NCBI RefSeq assembly: GCF_001456025.1
Contig: NZ_LMTZ01000089.1
Location: 18,399-82,398 of the forward strand
Reading direction: 5' to 3'
From: Mastigocoleus testarum BC008
GTDB lineage: Bacteria > Cyanobacteriota > Cyanobacteriia > Cyanobacteriales > Nostocaceae
DNA: 64,000 nt
Numbering within the stretch: the stretch's first letter is position 1; each line of letters opens with the position of its first letter. Under the pieces are notes generated by a model, which saw only the letters and a program-made list of their open reading frames with translations, was not told where the DNA came from and ran no database searches. The position numbers and the translations under genes were made by a program. Below are positions 1 through 9,085 of the stretch, piece after piece.

Positions 1-48
1 TTAGCCATAAACTGAAAACTGATAACTGTTAACTGTTAACTGTTAAAC
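1..48. repeat. Short tandem heptanucleotide repeat at the secA 3' end
   Basis: The bases run as consecutive units of the type TAACTGT, preceded by a degenerate copy (AACTGATAACTG). The run reaches the secA stop codon at 43-45. Such short tandemly repeated units are common between genes in heterocystous cyanobacteria. No function is visible. Confidence 0.6.
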
Positions 49-2841
49 CACTCCCGATCCCGAAGATACTTCTACTGTCTGCTGAGGTTGGGGTTGGAAC
101 ATAAATAATGAGTAAACCACATCGCGACGGATGTTGGTCATCATATCCAAGAACAGTTCGTAACCCTCACTCTTGTATTCAATTAGCGGATCTTTTTGCC
201 CGTAACCCCGTAGACCTACGGATTCGCGTAAAGCATCCATTTGCTGTAGGTGTTCCCGCCACAAAGTATCAATCCGCTGCAAAATAAAGAAACGTTCGGC
301 TTGACGCATTAATCCCGCCTGGAATTGATCTATCTGAGCTTCCTTCATGTCGTAGGCGATGCGTACCTGTTCATGTAAGAAGGCTTTAATCTCAGCCATT
401 GACATATCTTCCAACTGAACTGGTTTTAGGTCTTCTAATAAATAAACAAATTCTTTGACCTTATCAACCAATTTATCTAATTCCCATTCTTCTGAAGGTA
501 ACTCTGGATTGACATAATAATTGACGATGTCATCCATCGTTTTTTCAGCATATAAAATAATCTTTTCTTTGAGGTCTTCACCTTCCAAAGCACGACGACG
601 TTCGGCATAAATTGCACGACGCTGATTATTCATTACTTCGTCATACTCAAATACTTGCTTACGAATATCGTAGTAGTAAGTTTCTACTTTCTTTTGAGCA
701 TTTTCCAAGCTGCCCGTTAACATCTTAGATTCAATGGGCATATCTTCTTCCACATTGAACATGTCCATCAGTCTGGCTACGCGATCGCCACCAAAAATCC
801 GCATCAAGTTATCTTCCAAACTGAGGAAGAATCTTGTAGAACCAGGGTCACCTTGTCTTCCTGCGCGTCCCCTAAGCTGGTTATCTACCCGGCGAGATTC
901 GTGACGTTCCGTACCGATTACATGTAATCCACCCAGACTTATTACTCGATCATGTTCTGCATGGGTAAAGTTCTCATACTCTCCTTTCACAGCTTGATAA
1001 GCATCCCGCAACTTCTGAATTACAGGATCTTGTGTTGGTGCTTTTTCCGCAGCAACAGCAACTTTTTCTTCTGCTTCTAATTCTGGTAAAGAACGTTCGC
1101 CATATTCCCGAACCGCTGCTTCTACCGCATCTTTGAGGATTTTTTCAGTCTCTTTGGTTAGCTCCACGGGAAAGACCTGTGGCGAAGCCTTCCAAGTTTT
1201 GACTTTACGACCGGGAACAAATCCTTCTCCACTGCTATTTGCACTTGGTAAACCCGATGCTGTATGGACACCAAAACTGTCTTCATTATCTGGCTGAACA
1301 ATTCGGGGCATAAAATATTCCCGTACCTTCAAACGAGCCATATATTCTGAGTTACCACCCAGGATAATATCAGTTCCTCTACCTGCCATGTTTGTGGCAA
1401 TGGTAACAGAACCACTACGCCCTGCTTGAGCTACAATTTCTGCTTCCCGTTCCACGTTTTCCGGTCTAGCATTCAATAACTCGTGGTGAATTTCCAATTC
1501 CTTCAATAATTCGCTGAGATACTCAGATTTTTCTACACTGGTGGTTCCCACGAGTACAGGTCTACCAGTTTCATGCATTTCGGCACATTCTTTCGCTACA
1601 GATCGCCACTTACCAACCTCAGTCTTAAAGACCATGTCAGCCATATCTTTACGATTTCGCGGTCTGTTAGTAGGAATTACAGTTACTTCCAGTTTGTAGA
1701 TTTTTTCAAATTCAGCTTCTTCTGTTTTTGCAGTTCCTGTCATTCCACCCAATTTGTCATAAAGCAAGAACAAATTTTGGTAGGTAATAGAAGCCAAAGT
1801 TTGGGTTTCAGGCTGAATATCTACATGTTCTTTTGCTTCAATAGCTTGGTGTAAACCATCACTCCATCTCCTTCCTGGTAAGACCCTACCAGTAAATTCG
1901 TCCACAATTACCACTTCCCCATTGCGGACAATATAATTTACGTCTTTAACAAATAGCTCTTTTGCTTTAATCGCATTAAATACAAAATGCGCCCAGGGGT
2001 CTTCTGGATCGAATAAATCTTTAACTTCTAAAAGTTCTTCCGCTTTTGCAAAACCCTCATCCGTCAGTAATACATTACGAGCTTTTTCATCAACGTCATA
2101 ATGTTCATCTTTGTCTAAGGACACAGCAATTTCTGAAGCTTTAAGATACTTTTCTGTTGGACGTTCTACCTGACCTGAAATAATGAGTGGAGTCCGCGCT
2201 TCGTCAATCAGAATTGAGTCTACTTCGTCAATTACGCAGTAATGAAGTGGACGCTGCACAACATCCTTCATTTCCGTTGCCATGTTGTCGCGCAGGTAGT
2301 CGAAACCGACTTCACTATTAGTTACGTAAGTAATATCACAGCTATAGTTTTTCTGACGTTCCTGTGGCGTCATACTTGACTGAATCAACCCCACACTCAA
2401 CCCCAAGAAACGATGTACCTGCCCCATCCATTCAGCATCGCGTCGAGCCAAATAGTCATTCACGGTAATTACATGGACACCCTTACCTGTCAAAGCATTC
2501 AAGTAGCTAGGTAAGGTTGCAACTAGTGTTTTACCCTCACCCGTTTTCATTTCCGCAATCTGTCCACTGTGCAGAATGATACCGCCCAATATCTGTACGT
2601 CAAAATGTCGCAAACCTAGAACTCTTCGCCCAGCTTCTCGAACCACAGCGAATGCTTCTGGCAAAATATCATCCAGAGTTTCTCCTGCTGCCAAACGCTG
2701 CTTAAATTCTGGCGTTTTGCCCTTAAGTTCTTCATCCGATAGGGCTTTTATATCTTCTTCTGCAAGATTAACATCTGTGACAGATGGTTGATATCTTTTT
2801 AGTTTACGAGCATTAGGGTCGCCGAACAGATTTTTTAGCAT
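43..2841 (-). CDS. secA: Preprotein translocase ATPase SecA
   Basis: SecA is the motor ATPase that drives unfolded precursor proteins through SecYEG in the plasma and thylakoid membranes. The 932-residue product has the usual cyanobacterial length. It begins with MLKNLFGDPN. Visible motifs are the Walker A segment MKTGEGKTL near residue 98, the DEVD Walker B segment near residue 207, TNMAGRGTDI in the second nucleotide-binding fold, and GTERHESRRVDNQLRGRAGR in motif V/VI. The C-terminus lacks the cysteine-rich zinc tail found in E. coli SecA, which is normal for cyanobacteria. It is monocistronic here. About 500 bases of non-coding DNA lie upstream. Confidence 0.98.
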   Translation of the reverse strand: MLKNLFGDPNARKLKRYQPSVTDVNLAEEDIKALSDEELKGKTPEFKQRLAAGETLDDILPEAFAVVREAGRRVLGLRHFDVQILGGIILHSGQIAEMKTGEGKTLVATLPSYLNALTGKGVHVITVNDYLARRDAEWMGQVHRFLGLSVGLIQSSMTPQERQKNYSCDITYVTNSEVGFDYLRDNMATEMKDVVQRPLHYCVIDEVDSILIDEARTPLIISGQVERPTEKYLKASEIAVSLDKDEHYDVDEKARNVLLTDEGFAKAEELLEVKDLFDPEDPWAHFVFNAIKAKELFVKDVNYIVRNGEVVIVDEFTGRVLPGRRWSDGLHQAIEAKEHVDIQPETQTLASITYQNLFLLYDKLGGMTGTAKTEEAEFEKIYKLEVTVIPTNRPRNRKDMADMVFKTEVGKWRSVAKECAEMHETGRPVLVGTTSVEKSEYLSELLKELEIHHELLNARPENVEREAEIVAQAGRSGSVTIATNMAGRGTDIILGGNSEYMARLKVREYFMPRIVQPDNEDSFGVHTASGLPSANSSGEGFVPGRKVKTWKASPQVFPVELTKETEKILKDAVEAAVREYGERSLPELEAEEKVAVAAEKAPTQDPVIQKLRDAYQAVKGEYENFTHAEHDRVISLGGLHVIGTERHESRRVDNQLRGRAGRQGDPGSTRFFLSLEDNLMRIFGGDRVARLMDMFNVEEDMPIESKMLTGSLENAQKKVETYYYDIRKQVFEYDEVMNNQRRAIYAERRRALEGEDLKEKIILYAEKTMDDIVNYYVNPELPSEEWELDKLVDKVKEFVYLLEDLKPVQLEDMSMAEIKAFLHEQVRIAYDMKEAQIDQFQAGLMRQAERFFILQRIDTLWREHLQQMDALRESVGLRGYGQKDPLIEYKSEGYELFLDMMTNIRRDVVYSLFMFQPQPQQTVEVSSGSGVV

Positions 2842-3349
2842 GACAGGTTTTTGAACAAAAATATAGGGTGATCGAATTTAAAGGCAAGGTTTGCGATAGA
2901 GTAACTTGACGCGACAGCGCCACGTGTAAATTATTTACTTTATTTCACCTAAACATGCCTGTTTAGTTTACCAACGGTATTCACAAAATGGTATTTAAAT
3001 GAAGATTAACTTTGCAGTGGCATAGAAATAAGCTAATTAGCTTACTTTCACAGTCTGTTTTAATTAATAAATTATATTTTAAACATAATTAATAGTATCA
3101 TTTCAGCCCCTGTAAAAGCAGCGAACTCCGACCATCAAAGGTAGCGTTTCCCGTCACCAGCTTTTTAAAGCTATGGGTCCAACTAAGTGCTTGGGCGATA
3201 AAGTTTATGGTTAATGCCACCTTATCTGAATGCTGGCTAAGGGACAAGTTTATCGCTGATTATTTGAAAGTTGATGATTTGAAATTTAACAGCTCAATGG
3301 TTAATAAAAAATAAAGATAGAAGTATGAGATATAGAAGAAAATCTCCAC
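2842..3349. other. Intergenic region between secA and the cytochrome gene
   Basis: 508 bases without a convincing gene. The secA-proximal part is AT-rich. The part from about 3104 to 3260 is less AT-rich and contains several inverted repeats (described separately as a possible structured RNA). No ORF with a good start site was seen. Confidence 0.6.
3104..3260. ncRNA. Possible structured non-coding RNA
   Basis: This stretch stands out from its AT-rich surroundings. It has a hairpin AGCTTTTTAAAGCT at 3159-3172 and a perfect 8-base inverted repeat, GCGATAAA at 3195-3202 with TTTATCGC at 3249-3256. The latter encloses a further small GCCA/TGGC stem. The layout suits a folded RNA, but I do not recognise a known family and the strand is unresolved. 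It could also be a decayed repeat. Confidence 0.3.
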
Positions 3350-3889
3350 CTATTCCTTTGGGTTATCCCATTCGGAGGATAGACGACGAAAATTGTATTT
3401 ACTTGCACCGGGGTGACAAGCAACACAACTACCAATTTTTACAGGACGTGGTAATTTTACTTGGGGATGTAAAGCCTTGAAATAACGAGAAGAATTGACG
3501 CGATAGGGTGTTCTTTCATCTTTTTTTTGGGGACGGGAAAAGGTAGAAATATATCTCCATACCAAAATACGTCCTGGATCTACCAATGGTTTGAGAGTTG
3601 CGCCATAATGTTGGGAATCTTGCAAAAGATTTTTCCAAGTTTGGCTGGGCAAAACAGCAGGTGGCAGGGCAATGTGACAAGTAGAACAATTTTCTAAGTA
3701 TAGTTCCTGACCTATTTGGTATTTTGCGGGAACGACATCAACAGTACCAATTTCTGCAGTAAGAACTGCACTGTAAGCATTACTAGCAAAAGCTAAAAGC
3801 CATCCCATTCCTAAACTCCAGACTAGGACTACCAAAAATAATCCTATGGACTTGCGCCTTACCTTTCGGCGAGATTTACGCTTCAACAT
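3350..3889 (-). CDS. Membrane-anchored diheme cytochrome c
   Basis: The 179-residue protein has two haem-binding motifs: CSTCH (C68, C71, H72) and CVACH (C155, C158, H159). A basic N-terminus (about residues 1-14) and a hydrophobic segment at about 17-40 form an uncleaved anchor or signal peptide, which would put the haem domain on the lumenal or periplasmic side. The arrangement fits the diheme cytochrome c family (DHC, PF09626 type) widespread in cyanobacteria. Its partner is unknown. It stands alone between secA and a divergent small gene. The fold assignment rests on motifs and length only. Confidence 0.85.
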   Translation of the reverse strand: MLKRKSRRKVRRKSIGLFLVVLVWSLGMGWLLAFASNAYSAVLTAEIGTVDVVPAKYQIGQELYLENCSTCHIALPPAVLPSQTWKNLLQDSQHYGATLKPLVDPGRILVWRYISTFSRPQKKDERTPYRVNSSRYFKALHPQVKLPRPVKIGSCVACHPGASKYNFRRLSSEWDNPKE

Positions 3890-4236
3890 CTACAATACTC
3901 CTCACACTCATTTCTTTTGGAAATTATTATTCCATTGATTAACGGTTGATTATTATAAGTCTGGATTTCAACCTACTTTTGTTTCCTGAATTTCAATATG
4001 AATATATCCTGTAAGTAAATATTCGGGTGTATTGTTGTATATTTGTAACTCATACCTTTGGACAATAAATGGGTTACATATTTTGCTAAATTTGCTTTTA
4101 ATTAGCCCTAAACTTCAAAATATCCTTAAAACTTTATGTTAACAGGCAACTTCCTCTACAGTAGGGTGTGTTATAGCGCAAAAAAACTCAGATCCTAATA
4201 TCATGAGCTTATATCTTTTTTAAGACCTTCTTTAAT
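3890..4236. promoter_or_regulatory. Divergent promoter region
   Basis: This 347-base AT-rich spacer separates the start of the cytochrome gene (minus) from that of the DUF3303-like gene (plus), so it should carry both promoters. I could not assign reliable -35/-10 elements. Confidence 0.4.
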
Positions 4237-4509
4237 ATGCTATTCATGGTAATCGAGCGATTTAAGGATGGTAAAACCAAAGAAATATACCGCCGATTTC
4301 AAGAAAAAGGGCGGATGATGCCAAAAGGCTTAAAATATCTCGATAGTTGGGTTGAAGTGAACTTAAATCGTTGTTTCCAACTAATGGAATGTGACGATCT
4401 GTGTCTATTGCAGGAATGGATATTACAATGGCAAGACCTAGCTGAATTCGAAATAATTCCTATCGTCTCCTCAAAAGAAACAGCAGCAATTGTTAGTAAA
4501 ATGCTCTAA
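4237..4509 (+). CDS. DUF3303-like small protein
   Basis: A 90-residue soluble protein beginning MLFMVIERFKDG, with the segment VYRRF-type helix then SWVEVNLNRCFQLMECDD. This fits the small dimeric alpha/beta-barrel-like DUF3303 family found in cyanobacteria, related to YCII/ABM-like folds. The function is unknown. An alternative start is the Met at residue 4. It lies convergent to the moxR-type gene, with a tandem-repeat run between them. Confidence 0.75.
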   Translation: MLFMVIERFKDGKTKEIYRRFQEKGRMMPKGLKYLDSWVEVNLNRCFQLMECDDLCLLQEWILQWQDLAEFEIIPIVSSKETAAIVSKML

Positions 4510-4511
4510 TT

Positions 4512-4586
4512 CCAAGCTATTACCAATTACCAATTACCAATTACCCATTACCAATTACCCATTACCAATTACCAATTACCCATTAA
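4512..4586. repeat. Tandem CCAATTA/CCCATTA heptanucleotide array
   Basis: About ten consecutive 7-base units alternating CCAATTA and CCCATTA fill the spacer between two convergent genes. This is a typical short tandemly repeated repetitive sequence of heterocystous cyanobacteria. Copy number is expected to vary between strains. Confidence 0.8.
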
Positions 4587-4589
4587 CTC

Positions 4590-5498
4590 TTACGGAATCG
4601 GAACCGATCGCAACAAACGCTTTATAACAGTTCTAGCGCTGCGCCCGTTATTTGGTATTAGACGATGACACAGAACGTGGGGAGCAAGATATTTGACATC
4701 ATCGGGAATGGCGTAATCGCGATCGCATAGAAAAGCTAAGGCTTGGGTTGCTTTTTGCAAAGCGACAGTACCGCGAGGACTGATACCAAGGGTAATTTCC
4801 TCGTCATACCTGGTAGTTCTAACTAGGTCGAGAATGTATTGCTGTAATATTGTTTCAACTTTGACTTGAGCGCATATTCGACGTAACTCCTGTACTTCTT
4901 CTGGAGTAATGCAAGGCTGTAAATTATTGACTTTGAATCCACCTTGAAGATTTTGCAGCATTTGTAATTCTTCTGCTGCTGAAGGATAACCCAAACTTAA
5001 TGAAATCATAAATCTGTCCATCTGGGCTTCTGGTAGAGGAAAAGTTCCTTGATATTCAACTGGGTTTTGTGTCGCGATAACAAAGAAAGGTTGGGAAACT
5101 GCACGAGAAACGCCATCGACTGTTACCTGATGTTCTTCCATAACCTCTAATAAAGCCGATTGGGTACGAGGTGTAGCGCGGTTAATTTCGTCAGCAAGCA
5201 AGACATTAGCAAATACCGGTCCATGGAGAAAATTAAATTCACCACTTTTAGGATTCCAAATATTTGTACCGGTAATGTCAGTCGGTAATAGATCTGGAGT
5301 ACATTGTAAGCGCTGAAAATTGCCATCAATAGAACGCGCTAAAGATTTCGCTAGCAATGTTTTACCAACTCCAGGAACATCTTCCAATAAAGCATGACCA
5401 CCAGAAAGCAAAGCTACTAGTATTAGGCGAATAGCATCATTTTTGCCAACAATGGTCAAAGCTAGATTTTGTTTGAGGGCGTCAATTTTCTCTCTCAT
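4590..5498 (-). CDS. MoxR-family AAA+ ATPase
   Basis: 302 residues with an AAA+ core: Walker A LEDVPGVGKTLLAKSLA (about 38-54), Walker B VLLADEINRATPR, sensor 1 VIATQNPVEYQGTFPLPEAQ, and arginine-rich segments near FMISLSLGYPS. These are signatures of MoxR ATPases (AAA_3), which act as chaperones in metal-centre insertion or complex maturation. They often sit beside genes for von Willebrand A or DUF58 proteins. None is adjacent here, so the client is unknown. The start at ATG 5498 gives the standard N-terminus. Confidence 0.92.
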   Translation of the reverse strand: MREKIDALKQNLALTIVGKNDAIRLILVALLSGGHALLEDVPGVGKTLLAKSLARSIDGNFQRLQCTPDLLPTDITGTNIWNPKSGEFNFLHGPVFANVLLADEINRATPRTQSALLEVMEEHQVTVDGVSRAVSQPFFVIATQNPVEYQGTFPLPEAQMDRFMISLSLGYPSAAEELQMLQNLQGGFKVNNLQPCITPEEVQELRRICAQVKVETILQQYILDLVRTTRYDEEITLGISPRGTVALQKATQALAFLCDRDYAIPDDVKYLAPHVLCHRLIPNNGRSARTVIKRLLRSVPIP

Positions 5499-5504
5499 GC
5501 AGTA

Positions 5505-5640
5505 TGTAGCGACTAGGGATTAGGGATTAGTGGTTAGGGATTAGAAATTAGAGATTAGGAATTAGGGATTTAAGTATCCCAATCGCCAGTCCCCAGTCGC
5601 CAATCTCCTATAACCATTCCCTAGTATTCCCACTGAAACC
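5505..5640. repeat. GATTAGG-type heptanucleotide repeat region
   Basis: 5508-5572 consists mostly of degenerate GGGATTA/GATTAGG units. It is followed by a C-rich part with units like CCAGTCCCCAGTCGCC, which can pair partly with the first half. It fills the short spacer upstream of the MoxR gene and after ribF, both minus strand. Confidence 0.7.
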
Positions 5641-6732
5641 TCACAATTCACTACCAAAGAAAATTTTTGCGTTGACGCAGTCTTGTTGTATTTGATTTTT
5701 TAGGGCTTCAAGACCAGAAAATTTTTGTTCGGGACGTAAAAATTTCTCCAGTCTAACTCTAAGTGTTCGCTCGTACAGATCGCCAGCCCAGTCTAACAAA
5801 TGTACTTCTAAGGATAGATTTGCACCATTTACAGTTGGGCGACTACCAATATTCATTACGCCCAAGCAATGAAATTCGTACTTGTTTGATATGTCGTTCA
5901 GAATTGAAACGCGGACAGCATAAACTCCTTTGCGCGGCAAAAATTTATCTTTAGGTATTTGTAGGTTAGCTGTGGGGAAACCAATGGTTCTACCTATTTG
6001 CTCACCGGTAACAACTTTACCAACTAGGGCGTAAGGACGACCCAGTAGTTCATTGGCTCGTTCCATGTCTCCTGTTGCTAATACTTCTCGAATAAGGGAA
6101 GTACTTATACGTTCTTTTCTATTCGAGTCATCCATTTGAGTATATTCCTGAGTTTCCAGAGAAACAATATTCACAGGAATGTTATACCTTGCAGCAATTC
6201 GCTGTAAGTCTTGAACTGTACCCCTACGCTGGGAACCAAAACGAAAATCCTCGCCCACGCTGATGCGAGCAGCTTGCAGTTGTTCCACTAAAATCCTTTG
6301 CACAAAATCTTCAGGACTCAAGGTACACAAAATTTTGTCGAAAGGTAACATCACTAACTGCTCCACACCAAGCGATCGCAGTTCTTCAATTTTTTCTTCC
6401 ATAGGGGTTAACCAAGCTCTAGGTTTACCCGTAAAATATTCTTGGGGGTGAGGATTAAATGTTACTACTGTAGAGTAAGTATGAGAAGAAGAAAGGCTTG
6501 AATTAGAAGTGAAAGAGCCTTCACCAGATATGTCACTAATTTCCTTTTCTCTTCCACTCTGCCATTCTCCCCTTATTTTGTTCTGGGAAGTCGGTAATAT
6601 TGGTTCTATCACCCGTTTGTGACCGCGATGAACGCCGTCAAATTTGCCAAGGGCAAGGCATGTTGGTGTTAGCGCCAATTCAGTCGAAGAAGTAACCCAC
6701 ACAGAACACCCATTTTGAGACAAATTTAGCAC
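5641..6732 (-). CDS. ribF: Bifunctional riboflavin kinase / FAD synthetase
   Basis: The protein phosphorylates riboflavin to FMN and adenylates FMN to FAD. The N-terminal adenylyltransferase part has LALGKFDGVHRGH (about 27-38) and TFNPHPQEYF (about 91-100). TSLIREVLATGD precedes the C-terminal kinase domain, which starts with GEQIGRTIGFPTANL and continues through GVMNIGSRPTV. At 363 residues it is longer than most homologues (about 305-335). The excess is a low-complexity Ser/Glu-rich stretch at about residues 47-87, between the two nucleotide-binding motifs. The reading frame is intact. Confidence 0.95.
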   Translation of the reverse strand: MLNLSQNGCSVWVTSSTELALTPTCLALGKFDGVHRGHKRVIEPILPTSQNKIRGEWQSGREKEISDISGEGSFTSNSSLSSSHTYSTVVTFNPHPQEYFTGKPRAWLTPMEEKIEELRSLGVEQLVMLPFDKILCTLSPEDFVQRILVEQLQAARISVGEDFRFGSQRRGTVQDLQRIAARYNIPVNIVSLETQEYTQMDDSNRKERISTSLIREVLATGDMERANELLGRPYALVGKVVTGEQIGRTIGFPTANLQIPKDKFLPRKGVYAVRVSILNDISNKYEFHCLGVMNIGSRPTVNGANLSLEVHLLDWAGDLYERTLRVRLEKFLRPEQKFSGLEALKNQIQQDCVNAKIFFGSEL

Positions 6733-7148
6733 GTGGATACAAAGATTTTAGATTTGTTCGAGAACTATTTAGAAGCTTCTAGAGTGAAAACTTCCTTTCA
6801 CTTTAGTTTTGCTCTTCCAATTAACCCTTTTACTGGATCCAAACAAAAAGAGGTGAATCACTAAAACAATGCATGGCAGGGCAAACCAACATCCTGTGTT
6901 GGATAAACTCCTCGGTCATATATTGGCATTTATGTTTGAATCAGCGCCCATAGATTTGTTTTGGATTAGTTTTTCAGTTATTGAAGGGGTTAATGTTAAA
7001 GCCCTCAATCACCAATCTAATCTAAAATTTCTAATATCTCCGAATGCAAATTCTACTATTTTTGACTTACTAACGGGAAATTTTTTTTGATAAAGAGGTT
7101 AAGAATAGACTGCAAAACAGAACATAGATAACTAAAGATGTTAGTTAT
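6733..7148. other. Intergenic region between ribF and the MBL gene
   Basis: 416 bases. The only candidate gene is the weak 73-codon ORF at 6869-7090, listed separately. Otherwise it is AT-rich sequence without recognisable signals. Confidence 0.4.
6869..7090 (+). CDS. Doubtful 73-aa ORF
   Basis: An ORF of 73 codons beginning MHGRANQHPV, with GAGGTG about 15 bases upstream of its ATG as a poor ribosome-binding site. I recognise no family and the composition is unremarkable. It ends 59 bases before the convergent MBL gene. It may be chance coding in an intergenic region. Confidence 0.2.
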   Translation: MHGRANQHPVLDKLLGHILAFMFESAPIDLFWISFSVIEGVNVKALNHQSNLKFLISPNANSTIFDLLTGNFF

Positions 7149-8003
7149 TTAGGATACACAAACTTGAAGTTCCATACCTTCTTTGGCCATTATTGCTCCA
7201 GAAAATTTTTCTTTTACTTCTTCCCCAACTTTATCTAGAAAATCATCATCATGGGCTGGATCGTGATGGAAAATCAGTAATTGTTTCACATTCGCAGCTT
7301 TTGCAACTTTCACTGCTTCTTGCCAAGTTGAATGTCCCCAACCTATTTTCGGTGAATTTTCACAGTAATATTCTTCATCAGTATAAGTGGAATCATAAAT
7401 GAGGATATCGGCATCACGTGCCAACCACAAAACATTTTCATCTAAACGGTCGGGAAAATGTTCGGTATCGGTAATATAAACCGCTGTACCACCTTTCCAA
7501 TTAACTCTATACCCAATAGCTTCCCCTGGATGGTTAAGTGGTGCTGTTTGTACCGTAACATCATCTATTTTGATTTCTTCTCCAGCTTTAATATCCCGAA
7601 AATATAAATTCGCCTGCATTATCTGCAAAGGTACTGGAAAATTGGGATGAAGCATTTGATCGTTAAGGCGCTGCTCTATTGTTGAACCATCAGGTGCGAT
7701 TGCGCCATATATATGAAAAGTATTTCCTTTGACAAAACCTGGGGTGAAAAAGGGAAATCCCTGCATGTGATCCCAATGGGAATGGGTAAAGAAAATATGA
7801 GCTTCTGCAGGCATTTCAGGTAGTAATGACTTCCCCAAAACATGTAGTCCCGTACCACAATCAAATACCAAGCGTTTTCCTCCGACTCGCATTTCAACGC
7901 AAGAAGTATTACCGCCATAACGGACTGTATGTGGACCTGGACACGGTATGCTGCCGCGAACGCCCCAAAAATGTACAATAAATTGATTTTCAATTCTAGA
8001 CAT
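7149..8003 (-). CDS. MBL-fold metallo-hydrolase
   Basis: 284 residues with the zinc-binding HxHxDH-type motif FFTHSHWDHMQGFPFF, followed later by APLNHPGEAIGYR, TDTEHFPD and IFHHDPAHDD, which supply the remaining ligands. The N-terminal FWGVRGSIPCPGP is typical of the cyanobacterial and proteobacterial subgroup related to ribonuclease Z/PhnP-type phosphodiesterases. The substrate is unknown. ATG at 8003 gives the family-like start. A hairpin lies just upstream in the presumed leader. Confidence 0.9.
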   Translation of the reverse strand: MSRIENQFIVHFWGVRGSIPCPGPHTVRYGGNTSCVEMRVGGKRLVFDCGTGLHVLGKSLLPEMPAEAHIFFTHSHWDHMQGFPFFTPGFVKGNTFHIYGAIAPDGSTIEQRLNDQMLHPNFPVPLQIMQANLYFRDIKAGEEIKIDDVTVQTAPLNHPGEAIGYRVNWKGGTAVYITDTEHFPDRLDENVLWLARDADILIYDSTYTDEEYYCENSPKIGWGHSTWQEAVKVAKAANVKQLLIFHHDPAHDDDFLDKVGEEVKEKFSGAIMAKEGMELQVCVS

Positions 8004-8010
8004 AAGTATT

Positions 8011-8030
8011 GCTTGCTGTGTTAAGCAAGC
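8011..8030 (-). promoter_or_regulatory. Hairpin in the MBL gene leader
   Basis: GCTTGCT at 8011-8017 pairs perfectly with AGCAAGC at 8024-8030 around a 6-base loop. It ends 8 bases upstream of the start codon at 8003 and so could sit over the ribosome-binding region. Confidence 0.3.
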
Positions 8031-8281
8031 TATAAATACAAAATTGTTACTTTTTATGTGTTAAGTTGATGGTGTCCAGTTGCAAGTGAAACAAGAAAGC
8101 GTTGGTTGACAATCCAAATTTCTTAATTCGTGCAATTTTTGCTAAAAACATTTTTAGGACTCCGAAACGTACAAGTTTTTTCTGCAGCTTCGGTTAAGAA
8201 ATATTTTTTTCATTGGATCTAATTTATAACTTAAATTTTTTCTCGGTGCATTTAACGTAATTTTTGCTAACAAAGAAAGAC

Positions 8282-9085
8282 TTAAAATATACTAGAAAAC
8301 ATATCGTTTTTAAGTAATCTCTCTAAACCACTCCCGTAAGTGAGATTGTATTGCAAAGGGGTGACACTGATATATTTTTTAGCGATTACGCGAACATCTA
8401 TTGGTGCATTTTTCGGTAGTCCTAAAATTTCTGGTGGTTCCAAATCTTCTTGGACTTCACCTGTTAGCCAGTAATAATTTTTACCTCTGGGGTCTACTCG
8501 ACGCTCAAAAACATCGACATAGCGTCTTATTCCTTGACGGGTAAAGGTAACTCCAGCTATTTCTTCAGCTGGGATTGGGGGAATATTAATATTGAGTAAC
8601 ATCAATTCTGATAAAGGCTTTTCTCCTAATTGACTAACTAATTTTTTGGCAAAATCAGCCGCGGGCTGAAACTCACGACAAGTATAACTAGCAAGACTAA
8701 ACGCCAATCCAGGAATTCCTTCAATGACCCCTTCCATCGCTGCAGAAACTGTACCAGAATAAAGAACTTCTGTTCCAACATTGGCTCCTTGATTAATGCC
8801 GGAAAGTACTAAATCTGGAGGAGAATCTAGCAGAGCCCAAAGTGCCAATTTAACGCAATCAGATGGGGTTCCATCACAAGCCCAAGCACGAACGCTGGGA
8901 TGGAATACCGATTCAACGATTTCGGCACGAATTGGTTGATGTAGAGTTAGTCCGTGTCCTGTTGCCGAACGCTCTCTGTCTGGGCAGACAACTGTAACAT
9001 CATGACCAGCTTCAGCTAAAGTATTTGCTAAGACACGAATGCCCAGAGCATAGATTCCATCATCATTGCTGATTAATAACTTCAT
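8282..9085 (-). CDS. surE: 5'/3'-nucleotidase SurE
   Basis: SurE dephosphorylates nucleoside monophosphates using a divalent metal. The start at 9085 gives MKLLISNDDGIYALGI, the invariant N-terminus carrying the DD metal-binding pair. An in-frame ATG at 9127 would add 14 residues that lack family support, so I prefer the internal start. Other motifs are CPDRERSATGHGLTL, CDGTPSDCVKLAL, SGINQGANVGTEVLYSGTVSAA and LNINIPP. The length of about 267 residues is normal. Confidence 0.95.
   Translation of the reverse strand: MKLLISNDDGIYALGIRVLANTLAEAGHDVTVVCPDRERSATGHGLTLHQPIRAEIVESVFHPSVRAWACDGTPSDCVKLALWALLDSPPDLVLSGINQGANVGTEVLYSGTVSAAMEGVIEGIPGLAFSLASYTCREFQPAADFAKKLVSQLGEKPLSELMLLNINIPPIPAEEIAGVTFTRQGIRRYVDVFERRVDPRGKNYYWLTGEVQEDLEPPEILGLPKNAPIDVRVIAKKYISVTPLQYNLTYGSGLERLLKNDMFSSIF

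Noticed and set aside
4512..4586. Possible CRISPR array
   Set aside because: The units are 7 bases long and contiguous, with no spacers. This is a heptanucleotide tandem repeat.
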